From: Streptomyces sp. NBRC 110035
Lineage (GTDB): Bacteria > Actinomycetota > Actinomycetes > Streptomycetales > Streptomycetaceae
DNA length: 64,000 nt
Reading direction: 5' to 3'
Assembly (NCBI RefSeq): GCF_000829695.1
Contig: NZ_BBNN01000018.1
Location: 1 to 64,000, forward strand
Below the pieces are notes generated by a model. It worked only from the letters and a program-made list of their open reading frames with translations, was not told the origin of the DNA and did no database searches. Shown in pieces: positions 38,469 to 47,008 of this stretch. The translations under genes were made by a program, and so were the position numbers. Within the stretch, counting starts at the first letter, position 1; each line of letters opens with the position of its first letter.

Positions 38469-38735
38469 ATGGACGAGCTGGAGTTCATGCGCGGCCGGGT
38501 CTACGGGGCGGACCACGACGATCCGGGACCGCGCGACGGGCGCTTGTACGTGGAACTGGCCGGCGGACCGCTGGACGGTCTGCTGCTGGACATCACCGAC
38601 CGTTCCGAGGCGGAACTGCGCGGCGGTGTCGGGCTGCCCACCGAGATGGGCCGCTACGGCGCGGGCGGCCGTGCCCTGTACGTGCCCCGCGTCGGGGACG
38701 GAAGTGTGTTCGATTGGAAGGGGGACGTTCCGTGA
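38469..38735 (+). CDS. Small conserved hypothetical protein
   Basis: An 88-residue acidic protein, MDELEFMRGRVYGADHDDPGPRDGRLYVELAGGPLDGLLLDI. Two short beta-rich repeats (LYVELAGGPLDGLLLDIT; RALYVPRVGDGSVFDWKGDVP) suggest a compact beta fold. It has no signal peptide or membrane segment. Codon bias supports it being real. The function is unknown; the oxygenase gene starts 168 bp downstream. Confidence 0.7.
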   Translation: MDELEFMRGRVYGADHDDPGPRDGRLYVELAGGPLDGLLLDITDRSEAELRGGVGLPTEMGRYGAGGRALYVPRVGDGSVFDWKGDVP

Positions 38736-38903
38736 GGTGCGGGGTGCGGAAGAAAGGCATGAGGCGTGCGCCGTAACTTCCTGGCTCGCGGGTACTGGAC
38801 GGGGAGCGAGGCAGGCGTAAGGCAGGCGACGTCGTGGAGCGCCGGCCGTTCGTGCACCGGCCGGCCGGCCGGCGGTCGCGGGCGCAGGGAGGCGGTACGA
38901 GCC

Positions 38904-39824
38904 ATGGGACTTCTCCTGGACAACGGCCGCGTGCTGCGTGACCGGATCGGCGATGCGATCTTCTCCCGGGTGGCGGGACCGGACGGACCCGAGAACCGGG
39001 CCCGCATCCACGACGCGCCCGGCCCGCGCTGGTTCGGTCCCGAGCGCCCGGTCCGGCAGGTGCACGCGGACGCCTCGATGTTCACCGGCGGGCTGTCGGC
39101 CCTGCTGCTCCAGTCGCTCCACCCCCTGGCCATGGCCGCCGTCGCGGGGCACTCGGGGTTCCGCGGCGACCCCTGGGGGCGCCTCCAGCGGACCAGCACC
39201 TTCCTCGCCATGACCACCTACGGTCCGGCCGACAGCGTCCAGCGGGCCGTCGACCGGGTACGTGCCGTGCACGAGACCGTGCACGGCACCACCCCCGACG
39301 GTCAGGAGTACAGTGCCGCCGACCCCCATCTGCTGTGCTGGGTGCACATTGCGGAGGTCGACTCCTTCCTCCGTGCCCACCAGCGCTTCGGCGCCCGGCC
39401 GCTGGACGCCGCCGGCTGCGACGCGTACGTCGAGGACATGGCGCGCATCGCCACCGCCCTCGGCGTGCCCGACCCACCGACGAACCGTGCCGAGCTCACC
39501 GATCGGCTGGCCGCCTACCGGAGCGAACTGCGCGCGACCCCCGAGGCACGCAGTACGGCGCGCTTCCTGCTGCTCAACCCGCCCGTGCCCGTCCTCGCGC
39601 GGCTGCCCTACGGCGCCCTCGCGGCGGGCGCGGTGTCCCTGCTGCCGGTCTGGGCCTCGCGCGCCCTGTGGCTGCCCCGGGCACCGCTCGCCGAGGACGT
39701 GTTCGTCCGCCCGCTCGGCACCGCCGTCACCGCCGTCATCCGCTGGGCCCTGGCGCCCGGCGAGCGTGCACGGCGTGGGCAGGAGGACCGACTGCCGGGA
39801 CCGGGGCAGGGCACTGCCGGTTGA
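38904..39824 (+). CDS. MpaB-like oxygenase (DUF2236 family)
   Basis: A 306-residue protein; ATG 38904 (MGLLLDNGRVLRDRIGDAIFSRVAGPD) fits family starts better than a GTG at 38766. Conserved DUF2236 signatures: FTGGLSALLLQSLHPLAMAAVAGHSGFRGDPWGRLQRTSTFLAMTTYG with the first His, then HLLCWVHIAEVDSFLRAHQRFG and the His-rich HETVHG. These His residues form the haem or metal site in latex-clearing Lcp and mycophenolic-acid MpaB relatives. A C-terminal hydrophobic segment LPYGALAAGAVSLLPVWASRALW may be membrane-associated. The substrate is unknown, perhaps an alkene or hydroxyl compound. Confidence 0.88.
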   Translation: MGLLLDNGRVLRDRIGDAIFSRVAGPDGPENRARIHDAPGPRWFGPERPVRQVHADASMFTGGLSALLLQSLHPLAMAAVAGHSGFRGDPWGRLQRTSTFLAMTTYGPADSVQRAVDRVRAVHETVHGTTPDGQEYSAADPHLLCWVHIAEVDSFLRAHQRFGARPLDAAGCDAYVEDMARIATALGVPDPPTNRAELTDRLAAYRSELRATPEARSTARFLLLNPPVPVLARLPYGALAAGAVSLLPVWASRALWLPRAPLAEDVFVRPLGTAVTAVIRWALAPGERARRGQEDRLPGPGQGTAG

Positions 39825-39916
39825 CATGCCCGACCGTGGGCACCCAGTGCTGGCCGGTGTGAGGCGGGCTCACACGTCCGGCGCACTCGTGCGGCTGTTG
39901 GACCCGGGAGGTCGTC

Positions 39917-40423
39917 GTGGCGGTTCGTCATCGTCTGGTCAGAACGCCTGCGCGGACCGTCTGGGAGGTCCTCGCGGACGGCAGTCGTCATGCGGACTGG
40001 CTGGTGGGAACCCCGTCGTCCGAGCCCGTGCGGGGGCAGTGGCCACGGCTCGGGTCCGCGATCCACTACGAGACCCGGATCGGGCCCCTTCGCCTGGCCG
40101 GTGAGACGGTCGTCCGTCGCTGCGAGCGTGGCGAGGCCCTGGAATTCGAAGCACGGGAGGGCCCGCTCGGCACGGCGCGGATCGCCGTCCGGCTGCGGCC
40201 CTGGGGGAACGAGTGCCTGGTGACCGTCGACGAGCATCCCCTGCGGGGCGCCGACGGCCGGCTGCGCCGCGCGGCCGTGAGGGCATTGGCCCGGATCCGC
40301 CACGGCGCCCTGCTCGCCAGGCTGGCGGAGGTCTGCGAGGCCGACGCCGCCGAGTGGGAACGCCGCCGCCCACTCGGCCAGGTCGTCGCGTCCGAGCCCG
40401 GCCGCGACGGCACCCGCGCCTGA
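39917..40423 (+). CDS. SRPBCC-family (START-like) protein
   Basis: A protein of 168 residues from GTG 39917 with GGGAGGT upstream (VAVRHRLVRTPARTVWEVLADGSRHADWLVGT). The helix-grip signature is the N-terminal beta strand, two short helices, then antiparallel strands (GSAIHYETRIGPLRLAGETVVRRCERGEALEFEAREG, TARIAVRLRPWGNECLVTVDEHP) and a C-terminal helix RRAAVRALARIRHGALLARLAEVCEAD. It probably binds a hydrophobic ligand. Many stand-alone actinobacterial members are of unknown function. It ends convergent with cbiZ. Confidence 0.87.
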   Translation: MAVRHRLVRTPARTVWEVLADGSRHADWLVGTPSSEPVRGQWPRLGSAIHYETRIGPLRLAGETVVRRCERGEALEFEAREGPLGTARIAVRLRPWGNECLVTVDEHPLRGADGRLRRAAVRALARIRHGALLARLAEVCEADAAEWERRRPLGQVVASEPGRDGTRA

Positions 40424-40517
40424 GCCCGGGACGCCCCTGGCGTCCGGACGTTCCGGTGCTTCGGCCGGCCGGGCCGGAGAGCGGGGCCCGGCCCCCGAGC
40501 TGCCGGGCCGCCACCGC

Positions 40518-41240
40518 TCAGAGCGACGGCGGGGGCGACGGCGGCGACGGTGTGGCGTCGTGCACAGCGCGGCGGACAGCGCGTGCCAGTCGTGCGCCCC
40601 ACGGGGAACGGGGCCCGGCGAAGGCGTGCGGCGTCTCACCGGGACAGGGGGCGCGGACTGCGACGCACACCGCGTCGGTGGGAGTGCCCGAACAGTCGTG
40701 GCCGGCCTCCAGCAGAGCCTGCACCTTTGCCTCCGTCGCGGTGGCCACCGCGTTGACCAGGGCGGCGTCGGTGAGGGGCACCGGCAGGGCCACGACGATG
40801 TTGATCGTGCCCGGCGCGTGTGCGCAGTCCGTGCCGCCCTCCCCGGCCGTCTTCGCGGCCTCGGGGACCGCCGCCCAGCCCCGTACGTCGACGCCCGACG
40901 TGACGATGACCTCCGCGCCCCCGTCGTGCGCGTGGGCGTACGACGCGACGTCGGCGGCCGTCATCAGACCGACCCCCGGACCGAACGCGCCCGCACCGGT
41001 GGCGAGGTCGGCGAGGTGCCGGGCGGGGTCGGTGCGGCGGTACCCGTGGGGGACCTGCGCGTTGAGGACCCAGGACCGCTCGCCGATGCTACCGCCCTGG
41101 ACCGCACTGCTGATCATCCGCATGCCCGGCCCGGGAATCCACAACAGGGCGTGCAGCGGTACGCCGTCCTCGACACGGGTCAGGCGGCGCGGGCACAGCA
41201 GTCCGACGGAGGTGCGGGGCGGCGGGAGGACGGCGGTCAC
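40518..41240 (-). CDS. cbiZ: Adenosylcobinamide amidohydrolase CbiZ
   Basis: CbiZ removes the aminopropanol arm from salvaged adenosylcobinamide to give adenosylcobyric acid. The GTG at 41240 is selected because GAGGAG lies nine bases upstream; the product has 240 residues. Family blocks: LLWIPGPGMRMISSAVQGGSIGERSWVLNAQVPHGYRRTDPARHL, then GVGLMTAADVASYAHAHDGGAEVIVTSGVDVRGWA and PGTINIVVALPVPLTDAALVNAVATATEAKVQALLEAG. No other cobalamin gene or B12 riboswitch is visible nearby. The anti-sigma-like gene upstream is 77 bp away and may or may not share a transcript. Confidence 0.9.
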   Translation of the reverse strand: MTAVLPPPRTSVGLLCPRRLTRVEDGVPLHALLWIPGPGMRMISSAVQGGSIGERSWVLNAQVPHGYRRTDPARHLADLATGAGAFGPGVGLMTAADVASYAHAHDGGAEVIVTSGVDVRGWAAVPEAAKTAGEGGTDCAHAPGTINIVVALPVPLTDAALVNAVATATEAKVQALLEAGHDCSGTPTDAVCVAVRAPCPGETPHAFAGPRSPWGARLARAVRRAVHDATPSPPSPPPSL

Positions 41241-41317
41241 CGGGCGGAACTCCTCGAGCGGATCGGGGTCGGCCGATCGTATGCCAGGGGCGACCGCCCC
41301 GCCCGCAGGAGGCCCGG

Positions 41318-41755
41318 TCAGCGCTCCGTTTCCGTCCCCGGTGCCTCCGTCGGCCGTGGCCCCCGGAAGCAGGCGGTGACGGACTTGCCGTGCGGGCAGC
41401 GACGGGTCTCCCACTCGTCGGCCAGGGCATCGACGAGAAGCATGCCGCGTCCGCCGGTGCCCTCCGTCCCCGGGCTGCGACGGGCCGGCAGCTCCGCCGA
41501 GGTGTCGTGGACGGAGATGTGCAGACAACGGTCGTCGCGGGACAGGGTCAACTGGGCGTTGCTGTGGGCATGCCGGTGTGCGTTGGTGACCAGTTCCGAC
41601 ACGGTCAGCAGCACGGCGTCCGCCGTCCCGGGAGCCGTGGTGGTCCAGCCCAGGGCATCGAGGTAGTCGCGGGCCCAGTCGCGCGCCGCCTTCACCTCAC
41701 CGCCCATCGGGAGGGTACGCGCCCAGCCCACCGCGCGCACCGACGATCCGTCCAT
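41318..41755 (-). CDS. Anti-sigma-factor-like ATP-binding protein (HATPase_c_2)
   Basis: A single-domain serine-kinase-type ATPase of 145 residues. The N-box is ADAVLLTVSELVTNAHRHAHSNAQL (Glu-Leu-Val-Thr-Asn), the G1 box is LHISVHDTSAELP (Asp present, following Gly replaced) and the G2 region is GTEGTGGRGMLLVDALADEWETR. A GKSVTACF end matches the family. Such RsbW-like proteins bind or phosphorylate anti-anti-sigma partners. AGAAAGGA lies upstream of the ATG at 41755. No sigma factor or STAS protein is adjacent. Confidence 0.93.
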   Translation of the reverse strand: MDGSSVRAVGWARTLPMGGEVKAARDWARDYLDALGWTTTAPGTADAVLLTVSELVTNAHRHAHSNAQLTLSRDDRCLHISVHDTSAELPARRSPGTEGTGGRGMLLVDALADEWETRRCPHGKSVTACFRGPRPTEAPGTETER

Positions 41756-41832
41756 GAGGGTCCTTTCTGATCACACCGACGCGGCCCGGACCTTCCCGGA
41801 CACCGGACCGCGCCGAAGGGCGGCGGAGCCGG

Positions 41833-41982
41833 TCAGCGGCGACCGCCGCGGAACTTGCCCAGCAGCCGCTGGGCCTGCGCCCGGCGCCGGGGATCGGACG
41901 CGGCACGCCGCGCCTGCTCGGTCGCACGCCGCCCCTGAGGGCTCTGGGCGAACCGCTTGATGCGCTCCACGATGCCGGCCAT
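41833..41982 (-). CDS. Small basic protein of 49 residues
   Basis: MAGIVERIKRFAQSPQGRRATEQARRAASDPRRRAQAQRLLGKFRGGRR. GAAGGAG six bases before the ATG strongly supports translation. It is Arg/Ala/Gln-rich and entirely helical-looking, with about 14 basic residues, so nucleic-acid binding is possible. I recognise no domain; similar short Streptomyces proteins are common and uncharacterised. Confidence 0.78.
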   Translation of the reverse strand: MAGIVERIKRFAQSPQGRRATEQARRAASDPRRRAQAQRLLGKFRGGRR

Positions 41983-42143
41983 GAGAACTCCTTCCACGGG
42001 ACCGCGCTCCGGGGGCCCGGCCGGCCGCCCGGAGATCACTCGTCGGTCTCCTGCTCGTCTTCGTCCTGAGTCGGTCCTTGTCGGTTCCTTCCTTCGCCTA
42101 CCCCCTGGAGACGGAGTCAGCCCTGCGGACGGCGGCAGAGACC

Positions 42144-43229
42144 TCACGTCTGCTTCAGCGGCTCGTACACCTCGGGCGCGATCCCGAACGTCCACGCCAC
42201 CCCCTCCCGCGCGGTCCGCGTCGTCGGCGGCACCCGGAGCCAGTACGTACGGTGGGTGCCGTCGGGCTCCGGGGTGGAGTTGACGACCTCCACCATCACG
42301 ACCGCCTCGTCGCCGTCGAGTTCGACCCGCCAGAGGGTGCCCGTCTCGTCCCGGTGGACGGGCTGCGCACCGGAATCGGCCAGGTAGCGGTCGTAGCCGT
42401 AGTACTCGAGCATCACCCGGCGCAGCTCGGCGTTCCCCTCGGCCCGGATCCGCTCCGGCGTGAGGGTGCGCAGTTCCTCCAGGAAGGCACGCCCCACCGG
42501 CATGCCGCGCCAGGCGCACAGGGCGAACCCGTCGGGGAACTCCAGTGCCGGGCCGTCCCCGTGGTCCAGCCTGCCCGCCTCGTCACGGTGCAGGGCGACC
42601 GGCCGCTCGCACACCACCGCCACCTTCTCGAACGGCCACCACCAGCCGGCGCTGCGGCACACCTGGGCCGGACCGTCGAGCGGGGACGGTCCGGCGGCGT
42701 CCAGAGCGGCCAGCCACGGCGCGTCGTGCTGCCCGAGCAGCGCGTCCAGCAGGACCAGCCGTATCTCCGTACGGGCGCCCGCGTCGTCGGCCGCGAGATC
42801 GTCGAGCACCCCGGTGCGGATCCGGTCCACCAGAGCCTGCGTGGAGTCCCAGAGGGCACCGCCGGTCGCCGACCAGTGGCGTGCCCAGCCCGCCGCGCCC
42901 AACCGGGCGTGCAGGCGCGCGCGTTCGGCGGCCCAGGGCGCCGTGCGCACCGCCTCGCGCACGCTCGCCCCGAAGTCCGTGCCCTGTCGCACCAGCGTCA
43001 CGCCCTCGCGCGGCGAGTCGGCCCAGACCACCCGCTCCGGCTGCGGCAGCCCGGCCCGCCGGTAGGCCAGCCGGATGCCCTCCTCGGCGGCGGCCCGGTC
43101 GGCGCGCACCGCGCTCGCGGCCCACGCCCGCCAGCGCCCCGGACCGCCCTTTGCGCGGTCCCCGCCCGCCGCCGGTGCAAGGCCGCCGGTCACGGCCGCC
43201 ACCCCGTTCGTCTGCTCCGTCGTCGTCAT
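42144..43229 (-). CDS. DUF6745-family protein
   Basis: A 361-residue soluble protein, ATG 43229 (MTTTEQTNGVAAVTGG). The characteristic C-terminal half contains AGWWWPFEKVAVVCERPVALHRDEAGRLDHGDGPALEFPDGFALCAWRGMPVGRAFLEEL, ELRRVMLEYYGYDRYLADSGA, HRDETGTLWRVELDGDE and HRTYWLRVPPTTRTAREGVAWTFGI. The function is unknown. It is 80 bp downstream of and in the same orientation as the 43310-43636 gene, probably co-transcribed, and divergent from the STM40xx operon. Members elsewhere also occur with leucine-rich-repeat proteins, as here with the STM4015-type gene (recall). Confidence 0.8.
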   Translation of the reverse strand: MTTTEQTNGVAAVTGGLAPAAGGDRAKGGPGRWRAWAASAVRADRAAAEEGIRLAYRRAGLPQPERVVWADSPREGVTLVRQGTDFGASVREAVRTAPWAAERARLHARLGAAGWARHWSATGGALWDSTQALVDRIRTGVLDDLAADDAGARTEIRLVLLDALLGQHDAPWLAALDAAGPSPLDGPAQVCRSAGWWWPFEKVAVVCERPVALHRDEAGRLDHGDGPALEFPDGFALCAWRGMPVGRAFLEELRTLTPERIRAEGNAELRRVMLEYYGYDRYLADSGAQPVHRDETGTLWRVELDGDEAVVMVEVVNSTPEPDGTHRTYWLRVPPTTRTAREGVAWTFGIAPEVYEPLKQT

Positions 43230-43309
43230 TCCCCACGTCCCCTGTCCGCACCGCTCGTCCGGTCCGTGCTTCCTGGCAGTGCTTGTCCGGTGCCTGTCGT
43301 CCGTGCCGC

Positions 43310-43636
43310 TCAGTCGGCGACGATCCGTACCGAACCGGGGATGTACTCGCGCTGCCGGACCACGCGGTACCACCCCTTCGGCAACGGGATCGTCGCGTGC
43401 TCCTCGTGCACCACCCGGCCGCCCTCGGGCAGATGCAGCAGCAGGGGTCCGAAGGGGCCCGGCTCGCTCACCAGTTCTCCCTTGCCGACGACCGCGTGTG
43501 CATGCCCGGTGACCTCTCCCAGGGCCAGCACGAGCCGGCCCCGGACATCACGCGGCTCCTTGGGCGCGTCCGGGACGTGCGCGGGCACCGCCTCCTCGAC
43601 GACGGGCACGATCAGCACGTCTCCCTGCCGGTACAC
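43310..43636 (-). CDS. Small conserved protein with GHAHxV motif
   Basis: A 108-residue protein. I use the GTG at 43636 (VYRQGDVLIVPVVEEAVPAHVPDAP) because GGAGGGGA lies directly before it; longer starts exist. The core GRLVLALGEVTGHAHAVVGKGE and HEEHATIPLPKGWYRVVRQREY has four conserved-looking His residues in a small beta-barrel layout, compatible with metal binding. Together with the DUF6745 gene downstream it seems to form a two-gene unit. Function unknown. Confidence 0.75.
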   Translation of the reverse strand: MYRQGDVLIVPVVEEAVPAHVPDAPKEPRDVRGRLVLALGEVTGHAHAVVGKGELVSEPGPFGPLLLHLPEGGRVVHEEHATIPLPKGWYRVVRQREYIPGSVRIVAD

Positions 43637-43922
43637 GGATCTCCCCTCCACTCCGGCGCACGGTGCTCCGGAGTCCATGCGAGGACCGTACGAGCCACCA
43701 CTGACATTGACAGGGGTACGCAGGTTCCGGTGGTCGTGGCTCCACCACTGACCGATGTCCAGTGCGGCTTCGCGAGGCCCGCCGCCGGGCGTTGTCGGTC
43801 GCTGTTGGTAGAACTGCTGCACGCACCGTCGAAGGGCCGCTCCCGGCCCGGGTTCCGTGACGGCGCCGGACCTCGTCCCCCCGCTCGTCCCTCACCCGCG
43901 TCACACGTCAGGAGCGGCCCGC
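43637..43922. promoter_or_regulatory. Divergent control region of the DUF6745 unit and the STM40xx operon
   Basis: The 286 bp contain a perfect -35-like TTGACA (43707-43712, + strand) without a good -10 at 17-18 bp. They also hold an imperfect inverted pair GAGCCAC / GTGGCTC flanking it (about 43692-43742) and a repeated CCACCACTGAC. These could be a shared operator for the two divergent units. Confidence 0.45.
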
Positions 43923-44882
43923 ATGATCATCGGTGGCACCCTCGAGAAGCTGTACGGACTGCCCGTCTTCTCCTTCCCCGGACCGTCGGGGACGACGGCG
44001 GAGCTGCCCGGGCCCGACGCCGTGGCCTGGCGGATCGCCACCGGCTCGTACGACGCCGAGGAGGCGTGGGAGGCGGCCTTCGCCCGGTTCTGCGCCCAGG
44101 TCGACACGACCAGGGTGCGGGCGCTGATCGTCGGCGCCTGGGAGGACGCGTACGACTCGGCGCCGTCCGAGGCCGTCCAGGCGCTGCTGGCCGCGCGTGA
44201 CCGCCTGCCCGCCCTGCGGTCGGTCTTCCTGGGGGACATCACGTCCGAGGAGTGCGAGATCTCCTGGATCAACCAGACCGACGTCACCCCCCTGCTGGCC
44301 GGCTTCCCCGCCCTGGAGGAGTTCGGGGTGCGGGGAGGCCAGGGACTGGAGTTCCCCGCTCTGCGTCACGAGGCGCTGCGCTCGCTGACCATGGAGACCG
44401 GCGGTCTCCCGGTGGAGGTCGTCCGGGGCGTCGGGGCCAGTGAACTGCCCGCGCTGGAGCACCTCGACCTGTGGCTCGGCACCTCGTGGTACGGCGCGGA
44501 CAGCGAGGCCGCCGACCTGGAGCCGATTCTGTCCGGTGACCGCTTCCCGCGCCTGCGTCACCTCGCCCTGCGCAACAGCGAGATCCAGGACGAGGTCGCC
44601 GCCGCCGTGGCGTCCGCCCCGGTGGTGGCCCGCCTCGACGTGCTCGACCTGTCCATGGGCACCCTCGGCGACGACGGCGCCGTCGCTCTCCTCGGCGGTC
44701 AGCCGCTGACGCATCTGAAGAAGCTCGACCTGCACCACAACTACCTCAGCGAGCCTCTCCGGCAGCGTCTGAGCGAGACCTTCGCCGCCGCGGGCGTCGA
44801 GGTCGACCTCGACCCGGACGACGCCGAGGCGGACGAGGACGAGGACGGCACCGCCCTCCGCTACGTGTCCGTCGGGGAGTGA
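43923..44882 (+). CDS. STM4015-family protein (leucine-rich-repeat-like)
   Basis: First gene of the STM40xx-type operon; 319 residues from ATG 43923 with AGGAG upstream. A variable N-terminal region (LPGPDAVAWRIATGSYDAEEAWEAAFARFCAQVDTTRVRALIVGAW) is followed by LRR-like segments: LPALRSVFLGDI, FPALEEFGVRGGQGL, LPALEHLDLWLGTSWYG, FPRLRHLALRNSEIQDE and LTHLKKLDLHHNYLSEPLRQRL. A very acidic linker (DLDPDDAEADEDEDG) leads to the end TALRYVSVGE. No enzyme motif. It could be a recognition scaffold or a substrate of the enzymes encoded downstream (inference). Confidence 0.88.
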   Translation: MIIGGTLEKLYGLPVFSFPGPSGTTAELPGPDAVAWRIATGSYDAEEAWEAAFARFCAQVDTTRVRALIVGAWEDAYDSAPSEAVQALLAARDRLPALRSVFLGDITSEECEISWINQTDVTPLLAGFPALEEFGVRGGQGLEFPALRHEALRSLTMETGGLPVEVVRGVGASELPALEHLDLWLGTSWYGADSEAADLEPILSGDRFPRLRHLALRNSEIQDEVAAAVASAPVVARLDVLDLSMGTLGDDGAVALLGGQPLTHLKKLDLHHNYLSEPLRQRLSETFAAAGVEVDLDPDDAEADEDEDGTALRYVSVGE

Positions 44883-44889
44883 CGACCGC

Positions 44890-46092
44890 GTGATGCAGGC
44901 CCAGCCGCCCGGCCCGCCCGTGCGCTTCGCCGTGGTGGGCAACCCGGAGAACCGCAGGGTCGCCCTCTTCGCCGAGGCCGTACGCGCGGCCGGCCTGCCC
45001 GCACCGCGCATCGTGCCCTGGGCCGACGTCCTGCGGGCGGGCGGGGCGGACTTCGCGGCCGACGAGATCGTCCGGCTCGACTCGCCCGGCGAGAACCCGG
45101 AGGTCGACCGGCTGCTGCGGGACATCCAGGACCCCACGAGGGTCGAGGGCTCGGCACTCTGGTACGCGCGGTTCACCCGCGCGACGCGGGGGCTGCGGGG
45201 CGGCATCCGCCTCGACGACACCGACGACCTGGCCGTCCTGTTCGACAAGCGGCGCTGCCACGCGACCCTCGAAGCGGCGGACGTCCCCGTGCCCCGGTCA
45301 CCCACCTCCGGAGGGGACGCGGCACCTGTCCGGGGCTGGGACGACGTCCGGACCCTCATGCGCGAACACCGGATGCCGAGGCTCTTCGTCAAGCCGGCAC
45401 ACGGCTCCTCGGCCTCCGGCGTTCTCGCCGTCGAGTCGTCGGCCGCCGGCCGCATCCGTGCCACCACCTCCGTCGAACTCACACCGGACAAAGTCCTGTT
45501 CAACTCCCTCAAGCTGCGCCGCTACGAACGGGAGCGGGACATCGCCGCGATCGTCGACACGCTGGCACCCGACGGACTGCATCTCGAACGCTGGCTGCCC
45601 AAGGCCTCGCTGCGGGGACGCGTCACCGATCTGCGGATCGTGGTGGTGGCCGGCCGTGCGACCCACGCCGTGGTGCGCACCAGCACCTCACCACTGACCA
45701 ACCTCCACCTCGGCGGAAGCCGCGGCGACCTGGACGCGGTCCGGGAGGCCGTAGGGGCGGGAGGCGGCCGGTGGTCCGACGTCCTCGCCGTGTGCGAGCG
45801 GACGGCGGCCTGCTTCCCCCGCACCCTGTGCGTGGGCGTCGACCTGCTCCCGGCCGTCGGCTGGCGCAGGTCCGCGGTCGGCGAGGTCAACGCCTTCGGC
45901 GATCTGCTGCCCCGCCTCACGGGCCTGCCGGGCAGCGGAGCGGAGGGCCTCGACACCTACGCGGCACAGATCGCCGCCGTCCTGCACCGCACCGGCACCG
46001 CGGACACCCCACAGCATCCGAATCACCGGCACCACGCGCAGCACCCGCATGATTCATACAGAACAGGAACCCCCACCCATGCCCGCGCCTGA
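44890..46092 (+). CDS. STM4014-family protein, ATP-grasp-like ligase
   Basis: A protein of 400 residues, GTG 44890, seven bases after the STM4015-like stop. After a Rossmann-like N-terminus (VRFAVVGNPENRRVALFAEAV) the ATP-grasp elements follow: nucleotide-binding Lys in RLFVKPAHGSSASGV (Lys168, Gly/Ser-rich loop 171-177), LERWLPKASLRGRVTDLRIVVVAGRATH, NLHLGGS, and metal ligands in LCVGVDLLPAVGWRRSAVGEVNAFGD (Asp318, Glu332, Asn334). Like RimK/GshB relatives it should form an amide or peptide bond, substrate unknown. The last 30 residues are His/Pro-rich and overlap the next gene's start. Confidence 0.88.
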   Translation: MMQAQPPGPPVRFAVVGNPENRRVALFAEAVRAAGLPAPRIVPWADVLRAGGADFAADEIVRLDSPGENPEVDRLLRDIQDPTRVEGSALWYARFTRATRGLRGGIRLDDTDDLAVLFDKRRCHATLEAADVPVPRSPTSGGDAAPVRGWDDVRTLMREHRMPRLFVKPAHGSSASGVLAVESSAAGRIRATTSVELTPDKVLFNSLKLRRYERERDIAAIVDTLAPDGLHLERWLPKASLRGRVTDLRIVVVAGRATHAVVRTSTSPLTNLHLGGSRGDLDAVREAVGAGGGRWSDVLAVCERTAACFPRTLCVGVDLLPAVGWRRSAVGEVNAFGDLLPRLTGLPGSGAEGLDTYAAQIAAVLHRTGTADTPQHPNHRHHAQHPHDSYRTGTPTHARA

Positions 46093-47008
46093 CCCGACGC
46101 CCCCCGCGCCCGCACCGCGCGGCCCGCAGGCCGCCGGCCCCACCACACCCCCGGCGCCCCGGCAACCGGACCGGCACGAGCCCGACATGAGCGAGATCGT
46201 CGGCAGCCACGACATCCTGCTCGTCACGCTCGACACCCTCCGCCACGACGTCGCCGCCGAACTCGCCGCCACCGGCCGCACCCCGAACCTGGCCCGCCTG
46301 CTGCCCGGCGGCCGGTGGGAGGAGCGGCACGCCCCGGGAAGCTTCACCTACGCCTCGCACCAGGCGATCTTCGCCGGCTTCCTGCCGACGCCGGCCACTC
46401 CCGGCCCGCACCCCCGCCTGTTCGCGGCACGCTTCGCCGGCAGCGAGACCACGGCCGACGGCACCTTCGTGTACGAGACCCCGGACCTGGTGTCGGGCCT
46501 GGCGAAGGAGGGCTACCGCACGGTGTGCATCGGCGGTGTCGGCTTTTTCGACCGGCAGGGCCCCCTCGGCTCGGTACTCCCCGGGATGTTCCAGGAGTCC
46601 CACTGGGAGCCGGAGTTCGGCGTCGCCTCGCCCACCTCGTTCGAGGCCCAGGTAACCCGTGCGGAAGAAGTCGTACGGGAACTTCCCGACGAGCAACGCC
46701 TGTTCCTCTTCGTCAACGTGGCCGCCCTGCACCAGCCGAACTGGTTTTACCTGCCCGGCGCCACCCGGGCCGACGGTGACACCCGCGCGACGCACGCCGC
46801 CGCCCTGGAGTACGTCGACCGGCACATCGGCCGCCTCTTCGCCGCCGCGAGCAGCAGGCGCCCCTGCTTCGCCGTCGTCTGCTCCGACCACGGCACCGCG
46901 TACGGCGACGACGGCTACACCGGCCACCGCATCGGCCACCCGTCCGTGTGGACCGTGCCCTACGCCCACTTCCACCTGGACCACACCCCCGCCGAGGCCG
47001 CCCGATGA
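46079..47008 (+). CDS. STM4013/SEN3800-family hydrolase (alkaline phosphatase superfamily)
   Basis: A 309-residue protein. ATG 46079 has ACAGGAA upstream and overlaps the previous gene by 14 bp; ATG 46049 is an alternative. A Pro-rich leader of about 35 residues is followed by the alkaline-phosphatase/sulfatase core: ILLVTLDTLRHDV (metal Asp about 52), GSFTYASHQAIFAG with Thr about 90 in the nucleophile position, and CFAVVCSDHGTAYGDDGYTGHRIGHP (Asp270, His271, His283/287). No sulfatase C-x-P-x-R formylglycine motif, so a phosphatase, phosphodiesterase or phosphomutase-like reaction is more likely. Ends ATGA-overlapping with the radical SAM gene. Confidence 0.9.
   Translation: MPAPDPTPPAPAPRGPQAAGPTTPPAPRQPDRHEPDMSEIVGSHDILLVTLDTLRHDVAAELAATGRTPNLARLLPGGRWEERHAPGSFTYASHQAIFAGFLPTPATPGPHPRLFAARFAGSETTADGTFVYETPDLVSGLAKEGYRTVCIGGVGFFDRQGPLGSVLPGMFQESHWEPEFGVASPTSFEAQVTRAEEVVRELPDEQRLFLFVNVAALHQPNWFYLPGATRADGDTRATHAAALEYVDRHIGRLFAAASSRRPCFAVVCSDHGTAYGDDGYTGHRIGHPSVWTVPYAHFHLDHTPAEAAR

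Noticed and set aside
40518..41240. Cobalamin riboswitch expected near cbiZ
   Set aside because: The 77-bp upstream gap is too short for one and lies against another gene's end.
41318..43229. Anti-sigma-like gene, small basic protein and DUF6745 as a toxin-antitoxin or defence island
   Set aside because: No toxin, nuclease or defence domain; gaps and separate ribosome-binding sites suggest independent genes.
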